Positions 36,989-49,338 of a stretch of 64,000 nucleotides of DNA are shown here, piece after piece; position 1 is the first letter of the stretch, and every line of letters starts with the position of its first letter. Origin of the DNA: Lepiota brunneoincarnata (lineage: Eukaryota > Basidiomycota > Agaricomycetes > Agaricales > Agaricaceae). The notes beneath the pieces were generated by a model. The model saw only the letters and a program-made list of their open reading frames with translations, was not told the origin of the DNA and made no database searches. Position numbers and translations under genes: made by a program. Where the stretch lies: contig JAEBUN010000006.1 of the NCBI GenBank assembly GCA_023014365.1, positions 1,488,001-1,552,000 of the forward strand, given 5' to 3'.

Positions 36989-39199
36989 ATGGCCATTCTT
37001 TCTCCCCAAGATATACTCTTCCTCTTACTTTGCGTCACGGTCCATTTCATTTATCGCTACCGCCGTAAGACCCTGCTCCCCTACCCTCCAGGCCCACCAC
37101 GGTTGCCTTTCTTTGGAAATGCTCTTTCTATCCCTTCGACAAACGCCTATGGTTATTATAAGGAAATAGGAGAAAAGCTTGGTGAGGAGAAAGCAGAGTT
37201 AATGGGGCCTGACTGATAGCTGGCTTGTTTGGAAATAGGATCGAAAATCATATACCTTGAGGCTCTCGGTCGGCCGCTTGTGGTTCTCAATGACGTTCAA
37301 TATGCGAGGGATCTTCTTGAGAAGCGTTCGGCCTTGTACTCTAGTCGGTAAGTATGGAGTTAAAATCGGGGAGAGCTGAATGTAATGGATGTGATGTATC
37401 AGACCGCGCACGACAATGGTGTCAGATATGTGCGTTTCCTCACCCCAAATGTTATCGGATTATCGGCTCATACCTTCTGCTCAAGTGCTCAAATCGATTT
37501 CTTGTTTGCCATAATGCCCTATGGCAACGAATGGAGAAACCATCGCCGGTTATTCCAGCAGTATTTCTCACCAAAATCACTGGACAGGGATCAAGAGAAA
37601 GAATTGGAATTTGTCCGGAAGGTACTATTGCCAAATCTTTATCGATCTCCTGACAACATCCACGAGCATATACAAAGGTAAAAGTCTTGGTCCCCTTCCA
37701 GCGAATGTGCCACTTTTTTTATCAATCTATCCTCAGCTGCGTGGGCGGTCTTCGCTATTGCTCTAGCGTATGGGATTCAGGTTCGGCGAACTGATGATCC
37801 CATGGTACAATTTGCGGAGAAAGCTTTCCAATATCGACTGAGAGCTGCTTCGCCTGGAAGGTACCTCGTTGATATCATACCGATGCTTAAGCACGTCCCA
37901 GAGTGGATGCCAGGGGCTAACTTCCAAAGATTTGGGCGTGAATGCAGGACTCTTGCCAGGCGGGTGACAGAGGAAACTTACCAAGCAACACTGAAATCTA
38001 TGGTAAATTGATTTATCTCCGAGTGCTAGTGGCTACGCGTGCGCTGATTTTCTGGAACCCAGGAAGATGGGACCGTGCGAGATTCATTTGTCTCGAGCCT
38101 CCTGGAGCGATGTGGCGGTAGACCGGATTTCGAGTATCAAGCACAGCTAATTCGCGGAGACAGCGGGGCAGGTTCATGGCGGTGAGGGGAACCCTCGTTC
38201 TCGTTTCGCGTTCGCGTTCACCCCGTATCTGAAATGATGCGCTAGCTGCAACGCAGACAACTGCTACTGCCTGCATGACATTCCTATTGGCGATGCTCAA
38301 GTATCCTGATATCCAGCGGTCTGCTCAGCAGGAAATTGACTCTGTTGTGGAACATGATCGGTTACCAGACTTCTCCGATAAACCACACTTGCCATATCTT
38401 GCCTGCTATCCTTAAAGAAGTTTTACGGTGAGGATGGGTACTTCTGTTCTTTTACTGAGTGGCTTACTGGGCCTCCAGGTGGAATCCGATTGCGCCACTT
38501 GGTTAGTAGTGCACGTACAGCGAGACCTTTGAGTTGGTGTAATATGTGTGTCAGGTGTCCCACATTTGACAACCGAGGAAGACGTGTATAAGGGGTATTA
38601 TATTCCGAAGGGATGTATCGTCATTGCAAATACGTAGTAAGTGCTCAGCCCAGCATTTGTAGCTGTCATGATGTCGCTGCTCTCCCCTGACTTGTTTATA
38701 CTATAGTGCCATGCTTCAAGATGAGGAGATTTTCCCGAATCCCAAGGAATTCAAACCAGAAAGGTTCTTCAGGAAGGACGGTACGTCCCCTGACGTCCCT
38801 GATCCGGAGGTATATGCGACGTTTGGATTCGGAAGAAGGTGCGGCTTGACGGTGTTCCCATGCGATAAACTAAAAAGCCCCTTTTTTATTTTCCCAGGAT
38901 ATGCCCTGGATCTCATATTGCATTGTCGACCCTGTACATCGTGGCTGCTTCTATCCTTACCCTATTTGATATTTCTCCCGAACTCGATACAGAAGGGAAG
39001 CCCACTGACGTGGTACCTGAATGGTCGACCGGTACTCTCCTCTCGTGAGTGCCTTATTTTTCAGAGTGCCCGCGCGAAGGACTATCTTACGGAGAGAAAC
39101 CATAGCGAACCACAGCTGTTTAGGTGCAAGCTTGTTCCTCGCAAGGGAAAAGATGTCGAGAGTCTATTAAGGGAGTATATGAATTTTGAGTTTGTTTGA
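36989..39199 (+). pseudogene. cytochrome P450, copy 3 with three 1-nt insertions
   Basis: Same exon plan as copy 2: anchor ILFLLLCVTVHFIYRYRRK, PYPPGPPRLPFFGNA, WRNHRRLFQQYFSP, FKPERFFRKDG, FGFGRR and CPGSHIALSTLYI, ending EYMNFEFV. Compared with copies 2 and 4 there are single extra bases near 37750 (after CVGGL), near 38150 (QAQLI/ETAG) and near 38400 (LPYL/SAIL). Each shifts the frame inside an exon. All splice sites are still good, so decay is recent. Confidence 0.85.
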
Positions 39200-39613
39200 A
39201 CTTGTGTTCGTCATGATCGGAGAGGTAACTTATGCTTAGTCAATGATGTCCTGTCAGCAGAAATTTAGTCACGCTCTATCACGGTTGCCGAGTGAAGCCG
39301 CAGTTGATGGGGCCACCACCACTGATCTGCGCTGTCGCAAAATGCTACATGTCATTGACTCTGTGACTTACCCACCATCTTCCTGATAATTAACACTATT
39401 GACAACAAACCCAGAATCCTCGGACCAGGGGCCCAGGCAGGAAAATCGGAATTTCAACAAAACAGATGGATGGAGGGGGGGCGTGGGACTATGTGTGACT
39501 ATCCGAATCGCCACGATGCAAATTAGATTGTCAAGGGGCGCCACCCTCATGGTAATACTGGACGCACTGACTCCGCTACCACGACCATAAGCGTCACGGG
39601 AGTCCGCGAACAT

Positions 39614-39623
39614 CGATAAAAGG
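39614..39623 (+). promoter_or_regulatory. TATA-like box of P450 copy 4
   Basis: CGATAAAAGG within the GTCACGGGAGTCCGCGAAC context shared with copy 3, 35-44 bp before the start codon. Confidence 0.55.
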
Positions 39624-39657
39624 CGTCCACTAAACTCGGATTATCACCCAACCCGCG

Positions 39658-41877
39658 ATGGCCATCCTTTCTCCCCAAGATATACTCTTCCTCCTACTTT
39701 GCGTCGCGGTTCATTTCATTTATCGCTACCGCCGTAGGACACTGCTCCCCTACCCTCCAGGCCCACCACGCCTGCCTTTCCTTGGAAATGCCCTTTCTAT
39801 CCCTTCGACAAATGCCCATGTTTATTATAAGGAAGTAGGAGAAAAGCTTGGTAGGGGAGAGAGAAAGTCCAAAGCGATGTCGGATTGACAGCTGACGTTG
39901 TTTGGAAATAGGATCGAAAATCATCTACGTTGAGTATCTCGGACGGCCGATGGTGGTTCTGAACGACGTGCAATATGCAAGGGATCTTCTTGAGAAGCGC
40001 TCGGCCTTGTACTCCAGCCGGTAAGTATGACGCTATTCATCAAGGGAAGACTGAATGTGCGAATATGATGTGCTTAGACCTCACTCGACAATGCTCTTAG
40101 ATGTGTATGTTCCTTATTTCCAAAAATCTGATCGGACTTCCCAGCTGATAACGTCATACCGAAGCGCGAAAATCGGGTTCCTTTTTTCCCATATGCCCTA
40201 TGGCGATGAATGGAGAAACCATCGCCGGCTGTTCCAGCAGCATTTCTCTCCAAGATTACTGGCAAGGGACCAAGAGAAAGGACTGGAATTTGTCCGAAAG
40301 GTGCTCTTGCCAAACCTTTACCGATCTCCTAACAAGGTCTACGAGCATGTACGAAGGTGTGGAATCTTCGACTCCTCCCCCAGCGAATATATCACTCATT
40401 CTCTTCTTCTAACTCTCTCAGCTGCGTGGGCGGTTTTTCCACTGCTATAGCGTACGGGTTTCAAATCCAACGAGGCCGCGATCCTATGGTACAGCGTGCG
40501 GAGGAAGCTTTCGAGTATCGAAAGAGAGCCATTACTGGAACGCACCTCGTTGACTTCATACCTATGCTTAAGCATGTCCCGGAGTGGATGCCAGGGGCCA
40601 ATTTCCGACGGTTTGGACGCGAGTGCAGTACAGTCGTGAAGCAGGTACGGGAGGAAAGTTATCAAGCAGCATTGCAAGCCATGGTAAAATGTTTCTTTCA
40701 TGAATATCTACAATTTGACTGAATTCTTGGGACAGGAGGATGGGATCGCGCGAGACTCATTTATCCCAGACCTCCTGGAACGGTACAGCGGTAGATCGGA
40801 TTTCAAGTACCAAGCCCAGCACATTGAGCAGACTGCATCGCAGGTTCATGGAGGTGAGAGGGCCTTCAAAACCCCTCTGAACCTAAACCCCGTATCTGAA
40901 TGACTGCCCAGCTGCAACGCAGACAACTGTTACTGCCTGCATAACGTTCCTATTTGCGATGCTCAAGTATCCTGAGTGTTCAGCGGTCCGCTCAGCAAGA
41001 AATTGACTCTGTTGTGGAACATGATCGATTACCAGACTTCTCTGACAAGCCACACTTGCCGTATCTCACTGCTGTCCTTAAGGAAGTTTTGCGGTAAGCA
41101 GAGTCACTCTGTCTCCCCCGCCGGAAACTCACTAGGTTTTTAGGTGGGGTCCAATCACGCCACTTTGTGAGTCTTATCGTACACCGAGTCTTCTGAGTTG
41201 GTGTAATATATGACAGCTGTCCCACATTCGACAACCGAGGAAGACGTGTATAAGGGATATTATATCCCAAAGGGAAGTACCATTATTGCAAATACATAGT
41301 AAGTGCCACCGCCAGCCGTCAGAGTAATCTTGATGGTATTGTCCCCCTCCCCAACTTGTTTACACTAGTGCCATGCTTTATGACGAAGAGATCTTTCCAA
41401 ACCCCAAGGAATTCAAACCAGAAAGGTTCTTCAAGAAGGATGGTATACCTTCTGACGTTCCTGATCCAGAAGTATTTGCAACTTTTGGCTTTGGGAGAAG
41501 GTACGGCTGACAAGTGCTCTCATATAATGAAAAAAAAGGCTTTATAGCGCCCTTTCTGACTTTCCTAGGATATGTCCTGGATCTCATATTGCATTGTCGA
41601 CCCTATACATCGTTGCTGCATCCATCCTTGCCCTGTTTGATATCTCTCCGGAACTCGATGCAGAAGGGAATCCTATCATTGACGATGTGGTACCTGGGTG
41701 GGAGACCAGTTCTCATATCGCGTGAGTGCCATATTTCCGGAGGTGCTGCGAGGAACGATCTCATGTGGGGAGATGATCATCAGTAAACCGCAACTATTCC
41801 GGGGTAAACTTGTTCCTCGAGAGGGAAAGGATATCGAGAATTTGTTGAGGGAGTATATGGATATTGAATTTGTTTGA
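39658..41877 (+). pseudogene. cytochrome P450, copy 4 with one frameshift in the I-helix exon
   Basis: The exon plan and motifs are as in copy 2 (anchor FLLLCVAVHFIYRYRRR, PYPPGPPRLPFLGNA, WRNHRRLFQQHFSP, CVGGFSTAIAYGF, LKEVLR, FKPERF, FGFGRR, CPGSHIALSTLYI, ending EYMDIEFV). A 1-nt insertion near 40978 (CCTGAGTGTTCAG against CCTGATATCCAG in copy 3) shifts the frame after AMLKYP, just past the I-helix. The rest is open. Active-site residues are kept, so the loss is recent, or the base is a sequence error. Confidence 0.83.
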
Positions 41878-42046
41878 GGGAATCTACTATGCAGGGGATC
41901 TGTAGGAGTGCTCCATCCAACCAAAATTATGTTGTCTTGCTCTGACGCGTCGCCCATCTATGTTATTCGTTTCAAGCAGGCGTGTATATTAACATTGCCC
42001 GGGGTAGTCTATCAGTCTAAGCGACAAGCGAAAAAATACACTTGTT

Positions 42047-44228
42047 TCAGATAACTGTAACATCCAGATACTCCTCAGCAAGTTCTCAACAGTTCTTTCC
42101 CTTCCGGGGAGTGATATTACATCGGAAAGGGAGCGGTTCACTAAGATACCCCATCAATTCGCCTCTCGTCGAACATAAACGAATTTACTACTCACGAAAC
42201 AAGGGAATCAGCTACGAAGCCTGGATCCATATCAACGGGATTGCCGTTAGCATCAAGCACCGGGGTGATATCGAATACAGCAAGGACAGACACGGCAGCG
42301 AGGTACAGTATTGACAGTCCTACGTGAGCTCCCGGGCATATCCTGATAGTGGAGCAGGGTCAACCTTTCAGATGTCAATAATCTCGGACAAGCCGGGGCT
42401 CACCTCCTTCCGAAACCAAACGTTGCATAGGTCTCTGGGTTTGGTAGGTCATCGGATATCTTTCCATTCTTGAGGAACCTCTCGGGTTTGAATTCGCTAG
42501 GATCTTGGAAGATCTCCTCGTCGTGAAGCATAGCACTGGCAAATGCAAGACAGGCAAGGGTCAACAAGCGAAAACCCAAGTAAAAAGCGTGGGGTACTCA
42601 CTATGCATTAGCAATAACCACACTTTCATTCGGAATATAATATCCGTTGTACGAATCCTCACTGGTCGTGAGGTGCGGTACGCCCTTTGCATCTCCATAT
42701 CGGTTTAAGGGAACCCCATGATAGAATTTGATCTCACTCACCGAGTGATAGTGGTGGATTCCACCTGAGATCCTAAATGAGACTTCCTCGGTAATGACGC
42801 AAAGAAGAAAAATCCTCACCGGAGCACTTCCCTAAGAACTGCGGAGACATAAGGTAAATTGGACTGGTCCGAGAAGTCAGGTAATCGCTCGGCCCCAACG
42901 ATGGAGTCGATCTCTTCTTGAGCCTTCCTCTGGATATCAGGATATTTGAGCATCGCAAGGATAAATGTCATAACGGCAGCAGCGGTGGATGTCTCAGACG
43001 CAGCTACCGTGATAAATCCAGTGAGCAAGGCGAAAACAAAAAACCAATATCACAAGAACAACGTACCACCATAGTTCGCTACTGCTGCCTGTTTGATATT
43101 CAGGGCCTGGAATTCAAAATCAGTTGCGTCCTTGTATTGTTCTAGACCTTCCGAGACAAAGGATGCCCGAGCAGTTCCGTTTTCCTGTCGAGATTTCAGA
43201 AAGGAATGGATTGAGCTCACAGCTAAAAACCATACTATCATCATTAATGCTGCCTGGTACGGCTCCTCTGTGACTTGGTCTACAAGCGCTTTAGCCTCTC
43301 GTGCAATCTTCTTGAAACAGGCGCCTGGCATCCACTCCGGGACGTGCTTCAAAGAGGTATTACTTCAACAAGGTATTTTCCAGGGACGCAAGCACTCGTC
43401 GCAGCCGTAAAGGCTTGTTCGGCAAGGTACATCGTCGGGTCGTTGTTCCGCTGAACGGGAAGGCCGTAGACCATAGAAATAGAAATACCTCCTGTGAGAC
43501 TGGAGAGGGAATTGATCAGACAAAGGAATCGTTCCCTCAGGTTGTCACTTTTACCTTCGCACATGCCCATGTACATCCCCAGGAAACTGGTAGAGATTTG
43601 GCAGTAGCCCCTTCCGAACAAAGTTAGTATGATCTCCTCGTCCCTCGCGATGGCTTTTGGCGAAAAGTACTGCTGGAAAAGGCGGCGGTGGTGTCGCCAT
43701 CCATCATTATAAGGCATGAGAGTGAAGATGTAATCCATTTTCATACTACATGTCATATTAGACATGAGCTCAATGCGAACCAAGGTCAAGGTATGAAACG
43801 TACACATCGAAGACCATCACTACGCGAGGTCTGGAATGGCTCAGCCGAGGCACTTCTCGAATACGCCAAAACTCACCGACTCGAATATGACGCCGAACGC
43901 TTTTCAAGGAGATCTCGTGCTATTTCGGCATCATTAATGATTATAATTGATTGACCGAACGCCTTCAGGTGCATAATTTTCGATCCTGAGTCACAGTTAT
44001 CGGATATTACAGACAGGGACAATCGGACTACTCACCAAGCTTCCGCCCCAACTCCTTATAGGCCCTGTGCCTATATTTCGTCGGAATAGAGAGGGCATTC
44101 CCAATCAAGGGCCATTGCGGAAGTCCGGGGGGATAAGGAAGTGGCGTGCTCCGGCGGGAACGATACACAAAGTACGTCGCCACGCCTAGGCAGAGGAGGA
44201 CGATATCACTAAAGCCAAAAGCTCCCAT
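42047..44228 (-). pseudogene. cytochrome P450, copy 5, divergent and on the opposite strand
   Basis: Start ATG 44226-44228 with anchor IVLLCLGVATYFVYRSRR and hinge PYPPGLPQWPLIGNA. Later blocks: WRHHRRLFQQYFSPKAIARD, HVPEWMPGACF, I-helix GFITVAASETSTAAAVMTF, LREVLR, FKPERFLKNG, FGFGRR and ICPGAHVGLSILYL. Frames break near 43615 (between ARDEE and FVRKG), near 43345 (IPL followed by a stop before KHVPEW) and at the C-terminus (RKGKN followed by a stop, homologous stop at 42047). It is more distant from copies 2-4 than they are from each other. Confidence 0.83.
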
Positions 44229-44891
44229 GGTTATTTTGTTCGTGTAAACCTGAACGTGGGGTTTATATCTTCACCCACTGGTTGCAAAGTGCCTGCGCTT
44301 CTTCCGGAATTAGAGCGTGCGAGCTTCTCTTTGAGCAGATGAGTCGCCGCCGTGAGACCATAATCAACAGCAGTGGTCAATGGTCAGCAGTCGCGTTCCT
44401 TCCCGTCGGTTGATGGTCGGTAAGTAGATGATTTTATGATTAATAGATGGCTTTGGGTCGGCATGACGGCAAGCAGGGAAGCTGCTGTAGGCCAAGATCC
44501 AGGTGTTGGGACTAAGGAGGGGGGGGGCACGGTCGGGTCATCCAGAGACGTGTTACCACTCGGTCGCGCTTGAATCAAGTCATCAAGTGAGTGTGTACTT
44601 GTGTGAGAGGGATCACGGCGTCAGCCGTGGTAAATGTCATAGTGACCCTCGTGTTCATGATACGAGCAGATGTGTAATTAAGTATAGCTGGCATCTGATC
44701 TTCCCATCGCGAGGTGCGAATTAGACTCCACCTTTTGCCCGCGATGTGTCCCATCTTCAATCAGGGGATGTTTGAATTGAGATAACAATAGACATCAAAA
44801 CTACAGCTTTAGCGTTGGATGAACATTATGATGACGAGACCAAAACCGGAAAACTCAAGGCGTACACCAAGTGCAGCGTAGCGCGATCTTT
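44229..44891. other. no gene recognised
   Basis: Upstream region of P450 copy 5 and 3' flank of the RSE1 fragment. Short frames only. The minus-strand promoter of copy 5 should lie here. Confidence 0.4.
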
Positions 44892-46549
44892 TATCAGTAC
44901 CCACTCGCCGTAACCCTCGACTGTTTCGACTTCTTCAGCACCTCCCCAACCGCCCGATCCAACTCGCCCGCAATTGCACTTTGCCTCGACCCCGGTAATC
45001 CAGCATAATACGTCTCACACAGGTCCCCCATCCACGACCGCTTTCACAGGTACATAATACCCTCTCCACGCTAAGTCGTCCCGTCCTACCATGCTCACCT
45101 GCTCCGCCCTCAAGTGCTGTTCCAGTGTTGAAATAAAGTTCATGCCGTCTTTCGTCACGAACAGAATCCCAGTCGTTCCGTGAGGTCTTGTATAGAGCAG
45201 CACCTTGCGCCCACCAGCCACAAGAGACGATTTGTAAATCGAGGCGATAGGGTCTCCCACGTGGAAGTGACACAGCGTTTGTGTTTTGTGGCTCAACCAT
45301 CAGAAGGCTCTTCTCGTGTAGTATACTCGCGCCCGTTGGGTCAGCATCAATCTGTTCTGGGATATTGAATCTAGCCGATTCACGAAGATGTTTCCGAAAC
45401 GGTCAGCTACGGCGACAATGTTGTGGTTCACCATCGTCGCGGCGGTGATCCACCGCGGTTGGGAGTCGTCAGCGAAGACGAGTAATCGGTTTTCGGGAGC
45501 CTTGTAAACAGCAAAACACATTGATTTTTGCATGTCGCCCACAAGGATACGTGAACCTTGCGTCGAAAGGGTGACAATAGCTGAACCGAATTGCTGGTGG
45601 AATATCAGAATATGTGCCTTACGCGACGGGTTTCCAGTAAACCCACCTTGTTCTCCACCTTTCGCAGCATCTTTTTCTTTCCAATATCATAGATCCTCAA
45701 AGCTTTGCCAACACCAGCAACCAGCCTTCCTTGGAAGGCAAGCGGCACATCGTCGATCTCGGTCTACCCCCGTTTCAGCGTCCGCACGGGGCCCGCCTCT
45801 TCAAAAGTTTACTCACTACATGGATTAGCTCTAGCACAGCACCGTCGTCCTTGAATTGGTATCCCCTAGGAACCCACTCGAGCACGATCTCGGGACTGGG
45901 TGTGTTGTTTGCTGCTGTGCGGACAATCAAGGGTAGCTCATTTCCACGAGCAGCAAACGATACAACAGTAATCGAAAACGTAGCCTCATTGTCTTCCAGA
46001 GGATAAACCGAGACAGTTTTGCCCTGTCAAGCAGCAGTCCTGGTGAATGGCGAATCATTTATTGTCTAATTAAGTCGGCGACGTACCTCTACTGGATCTA
46101 TGATTCGAACATTTGAAGGCCACGTTCCTGCAGGAGCCCTCAGGTGTCCAAACACCTCTGGTGGGAGGTTCGGGTTTCCTTCATCAAACTTCTTGCCTTG
46201 CTGACGCTGCGGCAACGCCTTGTTAGTGTGAGGCAGAGTCAGTAATCAAATACTCACAAGCTCTGCCAGTTTTTTTTCCGCTGCTCCCTGTCCCATCACA
46301 CGATGATCACCCCTAATAAGATAGAGATAATTATTCGTCAGATGCGTGATGAAATTGCGAGGCGTGTGCGACAAAGGAGTCAAGCCCTGTTTCAGCTTGA
46401 TACCCAGTTTGGGTATCTGGAAGGTCCTACAAACGCAAGAGGTGTTACAATCCACTCGTGATGCTTCCGAAGAAAACTTACCGTAGCACAGACCGCGAAA
46501 TACCAATTACCAATCAACCCCTCAGGACCCAACTCTGCCGACATGACCT
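44892..46549 (-). pseudogene. RSE1/SF3B3 C-terminal part, truncated by an LTR
   Basis: Splicing factor 3B subunit 3 (Rse1) is a large beta-propeller protein of the U2 snRNP SF3b complex. Its C-terminal third is recognisable: SAELGPEGLIG at the LTR junction, then IPKLGIKLKQ, GDHRVMGQGAAEKKLAEL, PVEGKTVSVYPLEDNEATFS, ENRLLVFADDSQPRWIT, DRFGNIFVNRLDS, HFHVGDPIASIYKSSLVAGG, FISTLEQHLRAEQVSMVGRD, AWRGYYVPVKAVVDGG and the terminal ELDRAVGEVLKK..RVTASG. The N-terminal two-thirds is absent because the LTR at 46550 begins there. Internal frame breaks and missing stretches show it is not functional. An intact essential gene must exist elsewhere in the genome. Confidence 0.88.
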
Positions 46550-47251
46550 TGAAGAGAACTCGACTCTTCAGCACGTGAAAGGCGCCGAAACGAAACCGAA
46601 ACACGATCGAAACACGATCGAAACAGCGCTAACACGAACAAACAAAGGGGCGAGTGTGGTTGGCGGAACAACCACTGGGCTTCGAAAACCGGGAAAGACA
46701 AGATAATTGAGAGAGAGAGAGAAAGAGATCGAGAGGGAGTTTCTGGGTCGTAAATTGACTGCCGAGCTCATAAGTGAGCTCGGAACTTTATATACAAGTA
46801 AATTATTGTACTAGCTATGTTTTCTGTACCGAAACAGATCGAAAAATTGAGAGATAATTATATTAGAACAAATCTGGAGAATAAAGAACGTGAAACAGGA
46901 GAGATTGTGAAGTTTTCATGACTACGTTAACAGGGAATTGGGAAAACAGAATAGAAAAGATGAAAGGGGTGGTATGCGAGGCTCAGAGGAGTCTATATAT
47001 GGGGAAAAAACTTATGCTATGGTTCAAGTTCAGGGAAAGGAATAGAAAAGTAGTGAAAATTTATTTGTTAGGGAATGTAAGAGGTTTCAAGTGAAAGGGA
47101 TATGTTGCGAAATGATAACGGCTTCATTCAGCTGGGCGCTCCAAGTTTCTTGATCTGAGTTCAGTTTTCGGGCTCTGAGTTCGGGTTCCAAGTCCTACGA
47201 GAGGTGGCATAGGGCAGCCTTTGCAGGTGTAGCTGCTTGCCCACTTCTACA
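46550..47251 (-). repeat. gypsy-B 3' LTR
   Basis: 702 bp. On the minus strand it has TATA-like TTGTATATAAAG near 46788-46799. It is rich in CpG in its first 130 bp compared with the other LTR. A GA microsatellite occurs at 46711-46740. The middle (about 46830-47030) is clearly more divergent from the 5' LTR than both ends. Confidence 0.9.
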
Positions 47252-47419
47252 TCTCCTGGGTACTTAAGAAACTGACCTCCTGGTCAGAGCGACGGTGGGT
47301 TTGCAAGCATTTGAGGGGAGCCAAAATTGTGGGAAAGAGAGGTGGGAAGAGCATCAAAGAGTTATTGTGGGCAGGTACTGTGATATTGGCAGCAATGAGA
47401 GGAAGTGGTGAACAAGGTG

Positions 47420-48630
47420 GTTGAACACCTAATTCGGCTTGATGGGAGTTACGTCCCAAGATAGGATCGAGCCTTCGATATGCGGGGATTGGTCCTGGTC
47501 GGCTGTCACTCGCTGTAACTCATCTCGATGGGAGGGTTCCGTGTCATATGTGTACTCGAGGGCCTCAGGTGGCATATCTGTGATTTTCGTGACCGGTATC
47601 ATGCAAAGATTGTGTGGGTGATAAGGGATGAGCCGGAAGGCTGCAAAGCGAAGCTTGGAGATTGAGCCATCAAGCTCAGCAAGAATGTATGATCCTCCAG
47701 TTGTCTTCCTGAGTACCATGAGTGGCCTGTAATACCTAGGCTTGGTCTTGCTGCCCACACCGTGGTTGTATCGTGAATTTCTGACCAAAACAAGAGAGCC
47801 AGGTGAGAAATTGAAGTTCCGAATTGAATTAGAATACTTCTCGTTGAACTGTCGTATAGACTCAAAATGAGCCTTGAGTACCATATCCTTAACCTTTGTC
47901 AGGTCCTGTGGCCGCTTTTGAAGCTGAATTGCCCAGGCCGCAAGGAGATCGGCTGTTGAGAGGGGCTTGGTGAGATTTGGTGCAAGGTATGTAGCTTCAG
48001 CGAGATTGAAGGGAAGGAGGGGTTCAATGCCATGTGCTATGTAATAAGGTGAGTACCCCATAGATTTTTGAATGGATACTCATTCAGCCCAGAAAACGGA
48101 GGGTGCAACTGTAGTCCATCTTTTCTCGTCTCCCTCAGCTGCCTTTACCAAGGCCTCTTGGACATCAAAATGTTGACACTCCACAAGACCATTTGCTTGA
48201 GAGTTGTAGGGTGAGATCTGGATATGATTTATCTTGTATTTTTGCACAAGGAATTCGACTGCTTGTATGAAGGTGGGGCCATTGTCAGTTACTATTTCTT
48301 TGATAGCGCCCCATCTGCAGAGGATATCTTCAAAAACAAAGGTTCCAAGGGTTCAGGCATTCTCGAGACAAAGCATTCACCACTCGGGGTATGAGGATAG
48401 GGAGCAACATGTGTGGACAATGTAGCAGTAGCCATTTGACTTTGGCATGAACATTGTGTCTATGTAAGCTTTTCGGAAGAGGGTGAATGGGGTAGGGACC
48501 GTAGGGGGGATATAGAAATGATGGGAAAGCTTGTCTGGCACTTGTGGCATGTTTGGATGTACCAGTGTACATCCTGGTCAAGATGGGGCCACCAGAATCG
48601 TTCTAAAAGCCAAATTCGGACGGTAAACAT
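47420..48630 (-). pseudogene. gypsy-B integrase core and C-terminus
   Basis: After the zinc-binding domain (TVRIWLLERFWWPHL, WYIQTCHKCQ at 48520-48625), the integrase core is degraded. The C-terminal part (47429-48061) is open: YSPYYIAHGIEPLLPFNL, SPGSLVLVRNSRYN, KPRYYRPLMVLRKTTGGSYIL, AELDGSI. This is the usual gypsy pattern, and there is no chromodomain after it. The frame ends DVTPIKPN before the polypurine region and LTR. Confidence 0.82.
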
Positions 48631-48635
48631 ACCCT

Positions 48636-49333
48636 TGTTATGAACAGTCCAGACCGGGAGGAACAAGAATTATTGTTCGACTTTACAAGATGGGTACAGG
48701 AGACTACAGACCAATTACGGGCACAAGAATACGAAGACGAGGAAGGGGAATATTACACCGCCATGCAGGACCTGGCGAGAGAAGCAGGAATGGAGATAAC
48801 CTTGGAGGATATATTGGAATACCCCGAGGACGAGGAAGATAACCATGGATCAACCGATCCAACCTCCGATACGGATGGAAGCACCGAGAGAATGGAGAGC
48901 GAGAATGGAGAGGACTCCATGGAGATACAATCGGGAGAAGGAGATTATGAGTCAGAGGAAAGCGATGGAACATCGCACAGCAGTAGCGAGAGTACTGACT
49001 CATTGTAATATAAATAACACTAGGATGCCATCAGCCAGGATGTGCATCATGGTCAGGACTGCGCACGACCAGTAGAACAGCCAAGTAACCTATAACGAGT
49101 ATATAGCACCTCATAGGTATATAAGGCCTGTACAAGTAGAGATTAAAGCCTCAAGCTTTAATCTTGTTAACAGCAGTCGTTTACCTCTCTGCCTTAACTC
49201 GGCGTCTTCCCTCGTTATCTCATTGAGCGCGATCCACTAAGCTCTATAAGGCCAACCGTCTCGGACACCTTGTAGAGTGATTGAAGGCCGTCTCCAGTTA
49301 TCCTCGGATACAGAAGGAGCACGGATCATAACA
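48636..49333 (+). repeat. solo LTR of the gypsy-C family with an open reading frame in U3
   Basis: 698 bp, TGTTATGAAC...GATCATAACA, flanked by perfect 5-bp duplications ACCCT (48631-48635 and 49334-49338). It is almost identical to the 3' LTR of gypsy-C (61224-61921, opposite orientation), so the insertion is recent. From ATG 48640 an uninterrupted 122-codon frame (MNSPDREEQELLFDF..., very acidic C-terminus) lies in U3 upstream of the TATA box (TATATAAGG near 49117). A hairpin (GATTAAAGC/GCTTTAATC) occurs at 49141-49163. It interrupts gypsy-B integrase between GHKG and MFTVRI. Confidence 0.93.
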
Positions 49334-49338
49334 ACCCT

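Noticed and set aside
48640..49008. 122-codon frame as an independent host gene
   Set aside because: It lies within the 698-bp solo LTR bounded by ACCCT duplications and is the C-terminal part of gypsy-C ORF3.
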